A DNA stretch of 64,000 nucleotides, from NCBI GenBank assembly GCA_963697365.1, contig CAVONT010000008.1, forward strand, positions 186,001-250,000. Direction: 5' to 3'. How positions within the stretch are numbered: the stretch's first letter is position 1; the number at the start of each line of letters is the position of its first letter. Shown one piece after another: positions 24,884 to 34,889 of this stretch. A model generated the notes under the pieces. It was given only the letters and a program-made list of their open reading frames with translations. It had not been told where the DNA came from and did no database searches. The position numbers and the translations under genes were made by a program. The DNA comes from CAIXZV01 sp963697365. GTDB taxonomy: Bacteria; Chloroflexota; Limnocylindria; Limnocylindrales; CSP1-4.

Positions 24884-26075
24884 ATGGACGACGCAGGGCT
24901 GTTCGCCGCGCTGGTGGAACGCGGGATGTCCCGGAGGTCGTTCCTCCAGTTCTCGGCGGCGATGGCTGCTGCCCTTGCCCTGCCCGCCACGTACGCGCCG
25001 CGGATCGCCGCTGCCGTCGAAGCTGCCCCGCGCCTGCCCGTGATCTGGTTCCGTGCCCAGACGTGCGGCGGCAACACCGAGGCCGTCCTGCGCACAATCG
25101 ATCCGTCCGTCTCGCAGCTCTTCCTCGAGACGGTGTCCGTGGAGTACCACGACTCGCTCCTGGCGGTCGCCGGGGCGGACGCCGGCCAGCGCCTGGCGGA
25201 AGCGATGCGGCGCTACCGGGACGGCTACGTCCTGGTCGTGGAGGGAAGCCTGCCGCGTGGAGAGGGCGGCGGATTCTCGTCTCGTTGACGGCCGCCCGGC
25301 CGCGGATGTGCTCCGCGAGATCGCCGGTGGCGCCATTGCGGTCATCGCCGCCGGATCCTGCGCGGTCGACGGGGGAGTATCGGCCGCCCGCCACAACCTC
25401 ACCGGCGCCGAGGGGATCAGGGGCTACGTCGGAGACGCGAAGTACATCGCGCTGCCCGGCTGCCCGCTCAACGTGGACACGCTGGTATCCGTGATGGTCC
25501 ACTGGCTCACGTTCCGCGAGTGGCCTGCCCTGGACCTGCTCAGCCGTCCGTTGTCGGCCTACGGCGGCCTCCTCCACAACCAGTGCGAGCGGCGGCCGCA
25601 CTTCGAGTTCGGCGAATTCGCCCTCTCGTGGGGCGACGAGGGTGCCCAGCGCGGCTGGTGCCTCTACAAGCTCGGCTGCAAGGGTCCCGAGACGATGGCG
25701 AACTGTGCGACCGTCCGGTATGGCGGCGGCGTCAGCTGGCCCGTCCGGGCGGGCGAGGGATGCATCGGCTGCATGACCCCGAACTCCTGGGACGCGATGG
25801 GCCCCGCCTACGCGCGCCTGCCCGCGCCCCTGCCGCCGTTCCCGAATCTCACGGTGGACACGCTCGGCCTGGCCATGGTCGGCGGGGTCGCCGGAGTGGT
25901 CGCCGTCCACGCCACGGGCATGTCGATGCGCTTCAAGCGGCGGGCCCGCATCGCTCGCGCAGAGGCTGAGGCTGCCGCATCGGGGAGCGCGCAGGCAGAT
26001 GCCCCTGCCGCACATGGTGACCCCGAATCTGGTGACCGCGGCAGCACGAGCACCTCCCCGGAGCCCGAGGCATGA
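24884..26075 (+). CDS. hydA: [NiFe] hydrogenase small subunit, Tat-exported (one frameshift)
   Basis: Electron-transfer subunit of a membrane-bound uptake hydrogenase. A Tat signal (SRRSFLQF) begins at residue 16, and a C-terminal membrane helix (LGLAMVGGVAGVVAVHATG) anchors it. Cluster ligands: Cys61 in RAQTCGGNTEA, Cys in GSCAVDGG and Cys in LPGCPLNVD for the proximal cluster; distal LHNQCERR, GWCLYKLGCKG; medial NCATVRYGG and GCIGCM. The second Cys of the usual proximal C-x-x-C is Asn64 here. An extra base near 25265 splits the frame between EGSLPRGEGG and RLVDGRPAADVL. About 396 residues repaired. It overlaps the large subunit by four bases. Confidence 0.9.
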
Positions 26076-27843
26076 CCCGCATCGGCATCGATCCCGTGAC
26101 CCGGGTCAACGGCCAGCTCCGCGTCGATGTGGAGGCCGTCGGCGGGTATGTCGGATCGGCGTGGCTGTCGGCGGGCTCCTTCCGGGGTATCGAAGCGGTG
26201 CTCGTCGGGCGCGATCCCCGCGACGCCTGGCTGATGGCACAGCGGGTGTGCGGAACCTGCACCGGCGTCCACGCCCTCGCATCGGTGCGCGCGGTGGAGC
26301 AGGGGCTCGGGATCCAGATCCCCCCGAACGCCCGGCTGATCCGCAACATCATGGCCGGGTCGATGATGGTCCGTGACCACGTGATGACCTTCTACCAGCG
26401 GTCGATCGCGGACTGGATGGACGTGAGCGTCGCCGCGACGGCCGACCCGGTGGTGACCTCCCGTCTCGCAGCCAGCCAGAGCCTGTGGACGAACTCGACG
26501 TCGACCTGGTTCAAGGACGTGCGCGACCGCATCACCGGGCTCCTTGCGAGCCAGCAGCGTTCGCCGTTCGGCGGGGGCTGGGCGGGTCACCCGGCCTACC
26601 GGCTCAGCCCGGAGCAGAGCCTCCTGCTGGCGGCGCACATGCTCGAGGCCCTTGACTGGCAGGCCCAGTTCCTCCGCCTCGAGGCGCTCCTTGGCGGCAA
26701 GGACCCGCATCCCCAGACCTACCTCGTTGGCGGCATGGCCGTCGCACCGCCGTGGGGCGGGCCGGCTGCCTCCCAGTTGCGCCAGCACCCGCAGGTCCCG
26801 GATCGCAACGCGCCGGCTCCCACTCAGCAAGGAGGGCCTCGACCTGCTCGCGGACCTGGTCCAGACGGCACGAAGGTTCGTCGACGAGGTCCTCGTTCCC
26901 GATACGGTGATGCTGGCAGGCGCATACCCGGAGTACGCGACTGTTGGCGCCGGACCGGGCAACTTCCTGTGCAACGGTGAGTTCCCCGAGGACGACAGCG
27001 CGAAGCCCAAGCTGCTCTTCCCGGCGGGTCGCCTCATGGAGGGCAACCTCGAGGGCTCGCAGCCGGTCAGCCAGGACGACATCGACGAAACGGTCACCCA
27101 TGCGTGGTACACGTACCCGGGCGGGGACAGCATCCCGACGAACCCGGCCGAAGGCGTCACGGACCCGTCGTTCACCGCGACGCTGCCCCTGGAGCAGCTC
27201 GACGGGTCTGGGAAGTACACCTGGAGCAAGGCGCCGCGCTACACCGACCTGCCGATGGAGACGGGCGCCGTTGCACGCGTGCTCGTGGCCGCCGCCAATG
27301 GCCAGAGCGCTGTCCGCACGTCCCTGGGCCGCCTCATGGACCTCACCGGCCTCGACCGCGAGGGCATGACCGGCGTGCTCGGCCGGATGGTGTCTCGGGC
27401 GGTCGAATCGGAGGTTCTCTGCCGGCAGCTGGATGGCTGGCTCTGGAAGCTGCGCTCGAGTCTCGCGACCGGCGATGTGTCCGTCGCGAACGTGGATCGA
27501 TGGGACCCGGCGTCCTGGCCGGAGGAGTTCGCCGGCTGGTCGGCCGGGGAAGGTCCCAAGGGGCTCGGTCAACCACTGGGTGCACGTGAAGCACCGGTAC
27601 GTGGACGGCTACCAGATCGTCGACGGATCCACGTGGAACGCCTCGCCGCGCGACGGGCGCAACGTGGCCGGGCCGCTCGAGGCTGCGCTGGTGGGGGCGC
27701 CGGTCGCCGACGCCACGAGGCCGCTGGAGATCCTCCGTGTCATCCACTCCATGGCCCCCTGCGCCGCCTGCGCAGCCCACGTCCACGACCCACGCGCGGG
27801 TGGCGAGCTGACCGTCCGCGTCGTCCCGGAGGCCGTCCGATGA
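26072..27843 (+). CDS. hydB: [NiFe] hydrogenase large subunit (two frameshifts)
   Basis: Catalytic subunit that splits H2. The N-terminal nickel motif is RVCGTCTGVH (Cys60, Cys63). The Arg-bearing segment reads E-G-P-R-G once an extra base near 27559 is removed. The C-terminal motif is APCAACAAH, where most families have Asp before Pro; a 17-residue tail (VHDPRAGG ...) after the His is the expected cleavage extension for the maturation protease. A first extra base near 26812 interrupts the frame before PLSKEGLDLLADL. Repaired length is about 589 residues. It overlaps the start of the cytochrome b gene (ATGA). Confidence 0.92.
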
Positions 27844-28667
27844 CCGTCGCCCAGGAGACAATGCCCGGGGCTGCTCCCGGCCCGGTCTCCGCGCCTGCTC
27901 CGGCACCTGTCGCGGCCCCGTCCGAGGACCACGCCGCAGGCCACCCTGCGGATGCCCATCACATCGCCGATCCCGATCGTCGGGTCCGCCTCTACATCTG
28001 GCAGGTCCCGGTCCGGATCACGCACTGGGTGACCGCCGGCTCCATCGTGATCCTGTCGCTGACCGGCGGCTACATCGCCGATCCGTTCATCATCCCGCCC
28101 GGCGGCTCGGTCATGAGCACGGTCCGGCTGATCCACATCGTGACCGCACTCGTGTTCCTGGTGTCGGGACTGGTGCGCACGTGGAGCCTCATCTTCGGCA
28201 ACCGGTTCGCACGCTGGTCCGCGTTCATCCCGACCAGCCGGTACCAGGCCACCGAACTCTTCCGCCAGGGCGGCTTCTACGGCTTCGTCCGCAGCGAGAT
28301 CCCCGAGGTCCTGGGCCACAACCAGCTCGCCGCGACGGCGTACCTGGTGCTCTTCGCACTGCTGCTGATCGAGACCGTGACGGGCTTCGCGCTCGACGGC
28401 CTCATGGGCGCGGAGCCGGGGGCGTCCCTCTTCGGCTGGCTCCGAGACGCCGTCGGTGCCCAGACCCTGCGCCTGATCCACCACCTCGCGATGTGGGCGA
28501 TCCTCGCGATCGCGCTGTTCCACGTCTACAGCTGCGTGCTGGTGGACCACATCGAGAAGAACGGCCTGGTGTCCAGCATCATCAACGGCTACAAGTTCCC
28601 GACCCGCCACCAGGTCGTGGCCTCCCGGGATGGCGGACCCGAGCTGCTCGATCGGACGGAGCCATGA
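27840..28667 (+). CDS. hydC: Ni/Fe-hydrogenase b-type cytochrome subunit
   Basis: 275 residues. The first 45 are Pro/Ala-rich and probably cytoplasmic. Four hydrophobic helices follow: about 62-85 (VPVRITHWVTAGSIVILSLT), 100-122, 165-190 and 218-245. Conserved His residues (ITHWV, RLIHIV, LIHHLAMW, LFHVY) are the candidate ligands for two b haems. It should pass electrons from the small subunit to the membrane quinone pool. The order hydA-hydB-hydC-protease with four-base overlaps is the classic uptake hydrogenase operon. Confidence 0.93.
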   Translation: MTVAQETMPGAAPGPVSAPAPAPVAAPSEDHAAGHPADAHHIADPDRRVRLYIWQVPVRITHWVTAGSIVILSLTGGYIADPFIIPPGGSVMSTVRLIHIVTALVFLVSGLVRTWSLIFGNRFARWSAFIPTSRYQATELFRQGGFYGFVRSEIPEVLGHNQLAATAYLVLFALLLIETVTGFALDGLMGAEPGASLFGWLRDAVGAQTLRLIHHLAMWAILAIALFHVYSCVLVDHIEKNGLVSSIINGYKFPTRHQVVASRDGGPELLDRTEP

Positions 28668-29212
28668 GCGAGGCCCTTCGCCCACTCGTGGTGATCGGTG
28701 TGGGCAATGTCATGCTCGGCGATGACGGGATCGGCGTGCGCGTGGTCGAGGGCCTGCGTCACCTGGCCGGGCGCGATCCCTCCGCTCTGCCCCAGGCGAC
28801 GCGCCTGGTCGATGGCGGCTCGATGCTGGATGAACTCCCCAGCACGGTGCGCGATGCACGGGGTCTCGTGCTCGTGGACGCCGTCCACCTCGGCGGGCCG
28901 GAGGGGTCGGTGTCCGTCCATGACGGTGGGGCCATCGCGCCCACCGACGCCAACCGCGGGCTGGCGCCCGACTCCGTGGCCGAGTTCCTCGCGGTGGCAC
29001 GGCTCATGGGCTGGCTGCCGGAGCAGGTCGCGCTCGTCGGCATCGAGGTCGAGCGCACCGAATTCGGGACCGATCTCTCGCCGGCGATCCGTGCCGCGAT
29101 CCCCCGGGCGATCGAGTCCGTGCGCGCGGAACTGGACTTGATGGACGAGCCGTTCGCGACCCACCGGCTGGCGGTCGCCGCACCCATGCACCCGGGAGGG
29201 GCTCAGGCATGA
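28664..29212 (+). CDS. hydD: Hydrogenase maturation endopeptidase
   Basis: 182 residues, HyaD/HybD/HoxM family. It removes the C-terminal extension of the large subunit after nickel insertion. Motifs: VVIGVGNVMLGDDGIGVRVV (nickel-sensing Asp in GDDG), LVDGGSMLDEL (second acid) and VLVDAVHLGGPEG. A His that could be the third ligand is in VDAVHLG. Starts with an ATGA overlap on the cytochrome gene and ends with an ATGA overlap on the multihaem cytochrome gene, so five genes run as one unit. The other maturation genes (hypA-F) are not in this window. Confidence 0.92.
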   Translation: MSEALRPLVVIGVGNVMLGDDGIGVRVVEGLRHLAGRDPSALPQATRLVDGGSMLDELPSTVRDARGLVLVDAVHLGGPEGSVSVHDGGAIAPTDANRGLAPDSVAEFLAVARLMGWLPEQVALVGIEVERTEFGTDLSPAIRAAIPRAIESVRAELDLMDEPFATHRLAVAAPMHPGGAQA

Positions 29213-29952
29213 CTCGACGCTCGAGGCTCGACCGCCCCCTGCGGTTGCTGATCGCGCTCAACCTGGTCGTCGTGGGCCTGCTCGCACTGATGATGGTGCT
29301 CGACTGGCTCCACGTCATCCCGGCACGTGGCACCGCCGCTGAGTCACTGGCCCCATCGGCCACGGCCACACCCGAGACGATGCAGATGGGCCTGGCGCAC
29401 ATCCCGACCTCCAACAGCTGCCTCCTGTGCCACGAGAAGGGCGGTGCGGCAGACCTCAAGCCGATCCCGGCGATCGGCCACCAGATCGAGGGCTGGACGG
29501 CCTGCCTCACCTGCCACGACGACCGGGACCTCGGCCGCAAGGCGCCGGGCCATTCCGGCATCGCCGAGATGGAGTGCCTCAACTGCCACAAGGAGGCTGC
29601 TGACGGACCGCCCATCACCCAGGCCCACGCGGACCTGCACGAGCCCTGTCTCGAGTGTCACGGCTCCGTGGCGCATCTCCCGTCGAGCATGGTCGGCCGG
29701 GACCAGGACGAGTGCTGGCTGTGCCACAAGCCGAACCCGGCGCCACCGCCGACGAAGCCGCACCCCGACCCGCAGAACCTGACGTGCCGAGCCTGCCACC
29801 AGTCGAGCCAGGCGGGCGCCCTCCCGATCGATCACGCGCTGCGCGAGGAGGAGACCTGCACGCTCTGCCACGTGATCGACGCAGTTCCGGTGCCATCAGG
29901 CCCGGTGGCCACGCAGCCCGCCGGCGAGGCGGAGCCAAGCGCGGCACCGTAA
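29209..29952 (+). CDS. Membrane-anchored seven-haem cytochrome c
   Basis: 247 residues. Residues about 10-32 form one membrane helix (LLIALNLVVVGLLALMMVL); the rest is extracytoplasmic. Seven CxxCH haem-binding motifs: SCLLCH, ACLTCH, ECLNCH, PCLECH, ECWLCH, TCRACH and TCTLCH, with additional His residues (GHQIEG, HADLH, HPDP, DHALRE) as possible sixth ligands. The tail is Pro/Ala-rich. The layout resembles NapC/NrfH- or DMSO-type periplasmic carriers. Its four-base overlap with the hydrogenase protease gene ties it to H2 oxidation, perhaps as an alternative electron outlet to cytochrome b. Confidence 0.92.
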   Translation: MTRRSRLDRPLRLLIALNLVVVGLLALMMVLDWLHVIPARGTAAESLAPSATATPETMQMGLAHIPTSNSCLLCHEKGGAADLKPIPAIGHQIEGWTACLTCHDDRDLGRKAPGHSGIAEMECLNCHKEAADGPPITQAHADLHEPCLECHGSVAHLPSSMVGRDQDECWLCHKPNPAPPPTKPHPDPQNLTCRACHQSSQAGALPIDHALREEETCTLCHVIDAVPVPSGPVATQPAGEAEPSAAP

Positions 29953-29993
29953 CGCAACGTCCGGACCGGTCCGTCATGCGCGATGATGGCGGC

Positions 29994-30449
29994 ATGCCGA
30001 CCATCCTGAACGTCACATGGGAAGAGCTGGACGCCCTGGTGGGCCGCCTGGCGGAGCATTGCGGGCGCGATCACGATGTCCTGGTCGCCATCACCCGCGG
30101 CGGACTGGTGCCGGCAGGCATGCTCGCGTATCGCCTGGACCTGCGCGAGATCCTGGTCGCAGGCGCCGTGTTCTACCTGCCCGAAGGGGGAACGCACGAT
30201 TCGCCCGTCATCGGCCACTTCCCCGAAGCGGCGCTGCTGGAGGGACGGCGGGTGCTGGTCGTCGACGAGGTCTGGGAGACCGGCGAGACCATGACCGAGG
30301 TGATGGCACGGGTGCGCGCCGCCGGAGGTACGCCGGTGTCGGCCGTCATCCACTACAAGCCCGGCCGCTCGCGCGTGGACGGGGCTCCGGACTTCTACGC
30401 CGACACCGTGCACGACTGGGTCACCTACCCGTACAAGGCGGGCGGCTGA
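29994..30449 (+). CDS. Phosphoribosyltransferase
   Basis: 151 residues from ATG 29994; ATG 29976 is an alternative adding six residues. Type I phosphoribosyltransferase fold: LVAITRGGLVPAGMLAYRL at the start and the PRPP-binding loop VLVVDEVWETGETM (acidic pair D-E, then T-G-E-T) near residue 90. The C-terminal WVTYPYKAGG resembles xanthine/hypoxanthine-guanine phosphoribosyltransferases, suggesting purine salvage from PRPP, but the base cannot be fixed. Small, cytoplasmic. It follows the hydrogenase operon after 41 nt; a functional link is not apparent. Confidence 0.85.
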   Translation: MPTILNVTWEELDALVGRLAEHCGRDHDVLVAITRGGLVPAGMLAYRLDLREILVAGAVFYLPEGGTHDSPVIGHFPEAALLEGRRVLVVDEVWETGETMTEVMARVRAAGGTPVSAVIHYKPGRSRVDGAPDFYADTVHDWVTYPYKAGG

Positions 30450-30550
30450 AATCTCAGGGACCTCTCAGAGACGTACGGTTGACTGAGCAACGATCGTCCG
30501 CGGAGCGTGCCGCCGGCGTCGTCCCAGGCCAGCAGTAGGGGAGTCCCCAG

Positions 30551-31337
30551 GTGACCACCCAGCGTCCCGCATCCAACCGGAAGCCCGTCATCGCCGTTGT
30601 GGCGATCGTCGCCATCGTGCTCGTGGCCGCGGGCGGGCTCTGGTACCTGTTCCTGCGACCCTCCGGTCCGGCGCCGGTCTCGCTTGCCACGCCGCCCCCG
30701 GCTGCGACGAGCGCCCCGGCTTCGACTGATACCCCTGCTGCCACAACGCGCGGGTGGAGGCGCGCCCTCGACGGAGGGCCTTGACGGCTCGTGGAACGTC
30801 GACCCATCGGTCGGATCGATCGAGGACTTCTCGAGTTCGTTCGTCGGCTACCGGGTCAAGGAGACCCTCGCGAGCATCGGGGCGACGGAGGCCGTTGGCA
30901 GGACGCCCGATGTCACCGGCAGCATCACGCTCGCTGGGAGCACCATCACGGCCGCGGAGTTCACCGCGGACCTGACCACCCTCAAGAGCGACAACGACCG
31001 GCGAGACGGCCAGCTGGAGCGCCAGGCGCTGGAGACAGGGCAGTTCCCGACCGCGACCTTCACCCTGACCGAGCCGATCGATCTCGGCGCCGTGCCGGCG
31101 GACGGAGCGACCCTCGAGGCCACGGCCACCGGCGATCTGACGCTCCACGGCGTCACCAAGTCGGTCGAGATCCCGCTCCAGGCCCGCCTCGCCGGCGACG
31201 TGATCACCGTCGCAGGCTCGCTGCCGATCGTGTTCGCCGACTTCGGGATCGCCAAGCCCGAGTCGATGATGGTGCTCTCGGTCGAGGACCAGGGGACCAT
31301 GGAGATCCAGCTGCAGCTGACCCGCGGCCAGGGCTGA
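30551..31337 (+). CDS. YceI family lipocalin-like protein, membrane-anchored (one frameshift)
   Basis: Starts at GTG 30551 behind a weak AGGGGAG. Residues about 12-34 form a signal anchor (VIAVVAIVAIVLVAAGGLWY), followed by a Pro/Ala/Thr linker and the YceI beta-barrel (WNVDPSVGSIEDFSSSFVGY, LTTLKSDNDRRDGQLERQAL, then LTLHGVTKSVEIPL), which in homologues binds isoprenoid or other lipophilic ligands outside the membrane. An extra base near 30755 separates anchor and barrel frames. About 261 residues when joined. It precedes a trypsin-like protease on the same strand, suggesting an envelope-function cluster. Confidence 0.88.
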
Positions 31338-31485
31338 TCTCTCTGCAGGCGCAGGATCGTGATGAGCCCCCGCCGGAGGCGAGCCGACGTCCGGTCGATG
31401 CCCGAGCGGCAGGACTCCCGGCGCATCCGGCCGACATGGGGCACTCTTGCACCCCGCAGCATCACGCCCTGGCTGGAGTCGCCGC

Positions 31486-32495
31486 ATGACCTCCCCCGCC
31501 GACCCGCTCGCCGGGCCGCCCGCCGCACCGCCGCCCGCCGCTCTGCCGGCCGATGCAGGCGACGCCCTGCCGGCGGATACCGGCGACGCTGTGCCGGCGG
31601 ATGGGGGCGACGCCCCGATTGCAGTGGATTCGGGCGAAGGCCCGACTGCAGCGGCTCCTCCCACATCCCAGCCGAGCCGGGCATCGCGGGGGCTCGGCAC
31701 GGTGCTGCTGGCCGCGGTCCTCTCGGCGGTCCTGGCCTCGGCCGGCACCGCATTCGCCGTCAGCCGGCTCGTCCCCAGTTCGTCGGCCGCGCCGAGGGCC
31801 CTGCCCACGGCAGCAGCCGCGGCGACCGGGACGACGGTGCAGGCGGTTGACCTGACCGACGTGGTGGCGGATGCCCGCGCGACGGTCGTCACCATCACCG
31901 CCGACGGCGCGAGCACCGGGGGCTTCCTGCCCTTCGGCCACCCGACGCAGGGCATCGGCTCCGGGATCATCCTCACCTCCGACGGCTACATCCTGACCAA
32001 TCGCCACGTGATCGAGGGCAGCGCAGACGCTGACGGTCGCCCTGCACGACGGGCGAGCTGTACAGCGCCCGGCTGGTCGCACGCCTCCGATGTCAACGAC
32101 CTCGCCCTGATCAAGGTGTCGACGCGACGGGCCTGGCCGCGGCGACGATCGGCGACTCCGCCGCGCTGCGAGGTCGGCCAGACCGCGATCGCCATCGGCA
32201 GCCCGCTGGGCACGTACACGGAGACCGTCACCCGGGGGATCGTGTCCGGGCTCGGGCGCGAGGTCACCGTCGACCGACGAGCTGACGGGCGCGACCGACG
32301 ACGCTGCGCGACCTGCATCCAGACCGACGCGGCGATCAACCCGGGCAACAGCGGCGGGCCGCTGCTCGATGCGACCGGGCGCGGTGATCGGCATCAACAC
32401 CGCCGTCTCGACCGTCGCCCAGGGCCTCGGGTTTCGCGATCCCGATCGACGATGCCGTCGAGCTCGTCGACGAGGCGCGCGACCAGGGAGCGTGA
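31486..32495 (+). CDS. HtrA/DegP-type serine protease without PDZ domain (several frameshifts)
   Basis: Cytoplasmic Pro/Ala/Asp-rich N-terminus (about 1-65), one membrane helix (TVLLAAVLSAVLASAGTAFA) and an extracytoplasmic trypsin-like domain with His in ILTNRHVIEG, Asp in NDLALIKV and Ser in NPGNSGGPLLDATG. Repaired, the frame runs to TGA 32493-32495 (VELVDEARDQGA), with no PDZ domain. At least five single-base shifts occur between about 32020 and 32430, a denser cluster than elsewhere. The pieces follow in the right order, so one gene is annotated. A role in envelope protein quality control is expected. Confidence 0.8.
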
Positions 32496-32630
32496 CGCCG
32501 ACGGGCAGCGCCTCTCTGCGAGCGCGATCTCAGCGCCTTCTCAGTCCGCCGACCGATGATGCTCTGGAGCGCGGCGACGGCCCGCCGCAGCCCGTGACCG
32601 CCACCGTCGGGACCGACGGCTCGCACGACG

Positions 32631-32636
32631 TACCAT
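32631..32636 (+). promoter_or_regulatory. Candidate -10 box (TACCAT) of the second two-component system
   Basis: TACCAT ends 6 nt before a GTG at 32643. That GTG would add about 17 residues to the regulator if one base between it and the ATG at 32693 is an indel, so either start is possible. Confidence 0.35.
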
Positions 32637-32692
32637 CAGGCCGTGAGCGTCGACGGTCATCCCCTGAGCCCACCCGCCGAGGGACGCACGCG

Positions 32693-33376
32693 ATGCACCT
32701 GCTCCTGGTCGAGGACGACGAACGACTCGCCCGCGCCCTGACGCGCCTCCTGGAGGAGGACCGCCACGTCGTGGAGCATGCGCCCGACGGTCGAGACCGG
32801 CCTCGAGTTGGCCCAGGCCGTGACGGGCCTGGACGCCGTCATCCTCGACATCGGGCTGCCCGACATCTCGGGCCTCGACGTCGCGCGCCGGATCCGCGCG
32901 GCGGGCATCGAGATCAGCATCCTCATGCTGACCGCGCGCGACACCGTGAACGACCGGGTGACCGGCCTCGACGCCGGGCGCCGACGACTACGTCGTCAAG
33001 CCGTTCGCCTACGCGGAGGTCGCAGCTCGCCTGCGTGCCCTCGGCGCGGCGCGCGGAGCGGGACCGCGCCGGCCGGCGCCGCGCCTCTCGGCCGGGCCGA
33101 TCGTGCTCGACGAGACCGCCCGCCGCGTGCTGGTCGACGGCAGGCGCCGTCGAGCTCTCAGCCCGCGCGAGTTCTCCCTCCTCGAGTGCGCTGCTGCGCC
33201 ACGCCGGCCAGGTGCTCACCCGCGACCAGCTGCTTGACCATGCCTGGCCGTTCAGCGTCGCCGTCACCCCCAACGCGGTCGATGCCTACGTCCACTACCT
33301 GCGGACCAAGCTCGGCGACGCCGGATCGCGGATCGAGACCGTGCGCGGCGTCGGCTACCGTCTGGCCGATGGCTGA
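32693..33376 (+). CDS. OmpR-family response regulator (several frameshifts)
   Basis: Receiver domain: MHLLLVEDDERLARALTRLL, phosphoacceptor Asp in VILDIGLPDISGLDV, Thr in ILMLTARD and Lys in YVVKPFAY. DNA-binding domain: ELSAREFSLLE, then LRHAGQVLTRDQLLDHAWP and NAVDAYVHYLRTKLGDAG. Frame changes occur near 32790, 32975, 33140 and 33185; all pieces are in order, giving about 225 residues. The stop at 33374-33376 overlaps the start of the kinase gene. It resembles MprA/TcrA-like regulators that respond to envelope stress, in line with the preceding HtrA-type protease. Confidence 0.82.
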   Translation: MHLLLVEDDERLARALTRLLEEDRHVVEHAPDGRDRPRVGPGRDGPGRRHPRHRAARHLGPRRRAPDPRGGHRDQHPHADRARHRERPGDRPRRRAPTTTSSSRSPTRRSQLACVPSARRAERDRAGRRRASRPGRSCSTRPPAACWSTAGAVELSARASSPSSSALLRHAGQVLTRDQLLDHAWPFSVAVTPNAVDAYVHYLRTKLGDAGSRIETVRGVGYRLADG

Positions 33377-34852
33377 CGGGATCCGCCACCCCGCGACCGA
33401 CGACGGGGCCGAACAGGCTGCGCTGGCCGGCGAGGCCGCGCTGCTCAAGCGCGTCCGCTGGCGCCTGGTCGCGTGGAGCGCCGCGTCCACGATGGTCGTG
33501 CTCCTGGTGCTCTCGGCCACCCTGTACGCGGTCGTGGCGAACACCCTCGCAGCGGCCTCGATAACCCAGTTGGACGGACGCGCGGACCCGGTCATCCAGG
33601 CCATCGAGGACCCGACGGGCCGCCGCCCGAGTTCGGCTTCGAGTTCGGTGGCGGCAACACGGTGCTGTACGTGTTCGACGACGCGGGCAACCCGCTCCAG
33701 GATGCGCGCCAGGGCATCATCCCGCGCGGGCTTCCCGAGCCGGACGGTGTCGCAGCGGCCCGGCCCGATGGTCGCGATGTCCGGACCGACACGCTGATCA
33801 TCGAGACCCCGGATGCCACGCGCGAGGTGCCCATCCGGATCATGACCCGCAGCGTGGTGGCCACGGACGGCAACACCTACTTCATCCAGGTGCTCCAGGA
33901 CCGCTCGACGGAGGTGTCCACGCTGGAGGCCCTCCTGTTCGTGCTGGTCGTCGGCGGCGGGCTGGTGGTCCTCGTGTCCGTCGGGTTCGGGACGCTGTAC
34001 GCGCGCCGGGCGATGGTGCCGATTCGGGAGTCGCTTGCGGCCCAGCGGACCAGCCTGCGCCGCCAGCGCGAGTTCGCGGCCGATGCCAGCCATGAGCTGC
34101 GGACGCCGCTGACGGTCATCCGCTCGTCGGTCGAGCACCTGCAGCGGCATCGCGACGAGCCGGTGCGCGAGTCCCAGGAGGCGCTCGACGACATCGATGC
34201 CGAGGTCAGCCATCTCGCCACGCTGATCGACGACCTGCTGCTGCTCGCGAGGTCGGACTCGGGCGCGATCGAGCTCGACCGGGTGCCGCTCGACCTCGGC
34301 GACATCGCGTTCGAGGCAGCATCGCTGCTCGGCAGGACGGCCGAGAGCCGGGGGGTCACCGTCCACGTCGATCCCGAGCCGGCGATGATCATCGGTGATC
34401 CATCGCGGTTGCGGCAGCTGGTCACGATCCTCGTCGACAACGCGGTCCGCCACAGCCCGCGGGGGAGCGAGGTCGACGTGACGGTCCGGGTGGATGGCGC
34501 CATCGCGTGGATCGATGTCGCCGATCGCGGGCCTGGCGTGCGGCCAGAGGACATGCCGCACATCTTCGACCGGTTCTGGCGGGCACCGGGGGCGCCGTCG
34601 GGCGGGACCGGCCTCGGGCTGTCGATCGCCCACTGGATCACGGAGCGGCACGTGGGCCGCATCGGGGTCGCCAACCGCCCCGACGGCGGTGCGGTGTTCC
34701 GGGTGGAGTTGCCGGCGGCCGGCCACCCGGCAGCCGGCGATCTCGCGCGGTCCTCCGGTGAGCCGCCCGTCGGTGAGTCGTCGCCCGGTGAGCCGGCGTC
34801 GCCCAAGACCCGGCCCGGTGAGCCGGCGTCGACCGACACCCGGCCCGTCTGA
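33369..34852 (+). CDS. Sensor histidine kinase (one frameshift)
   Basis: Start ATG 33369 overlaps the regulator's stop by eight bases. Layout: membrane helix at about 35-58 (LVAWSAASTMVVLLVLSATL), extracytoplasmic sensor (about 60-185), second helix (EALLFVLVVGGGLVVLVSVG), phosphoacceptor His in FAADASHELRTPLTVIRSSV, HATPase N box ILVDNAVRHSPRGS and G boxes DRGPGV and GGTGLGLSI. One missing base near 33618 shifts the frame just before EFGFEFGGGN. The last 40 residues are a Pro/Glu/Ser-rich tail with GEPxSP-like repeats. About 494 residues. Likely partner of the adjacent OmpR-type regulator. Confidence 0.88.
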
Positions 34853-34889
34853 CGAGTCCTGCGTGCTACCCTTCGGCCCATCCTGATCG

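Noticed and set aside
22395..26015. A 1206-codon minus-strand open frame
   Set aside because: Low-complexity His/Asp/Arg-rich translation opposite the transporter and hydrogenase genes, with no domain.
27559..27562. Lys in place of the catalytic Arg of the hydrogenase E-x-P-R-G motif
   Set aside because: The Lys codon is produced by the extra base at this frameshift; removing it gives Arg.
24884..27843. Hydrogenase genes as pseudogenes
   Set aside because: Three single-base shifts break the frames, but all motifs on both sides are intact and the same kind of error occurs in many unrelated essential genes here.
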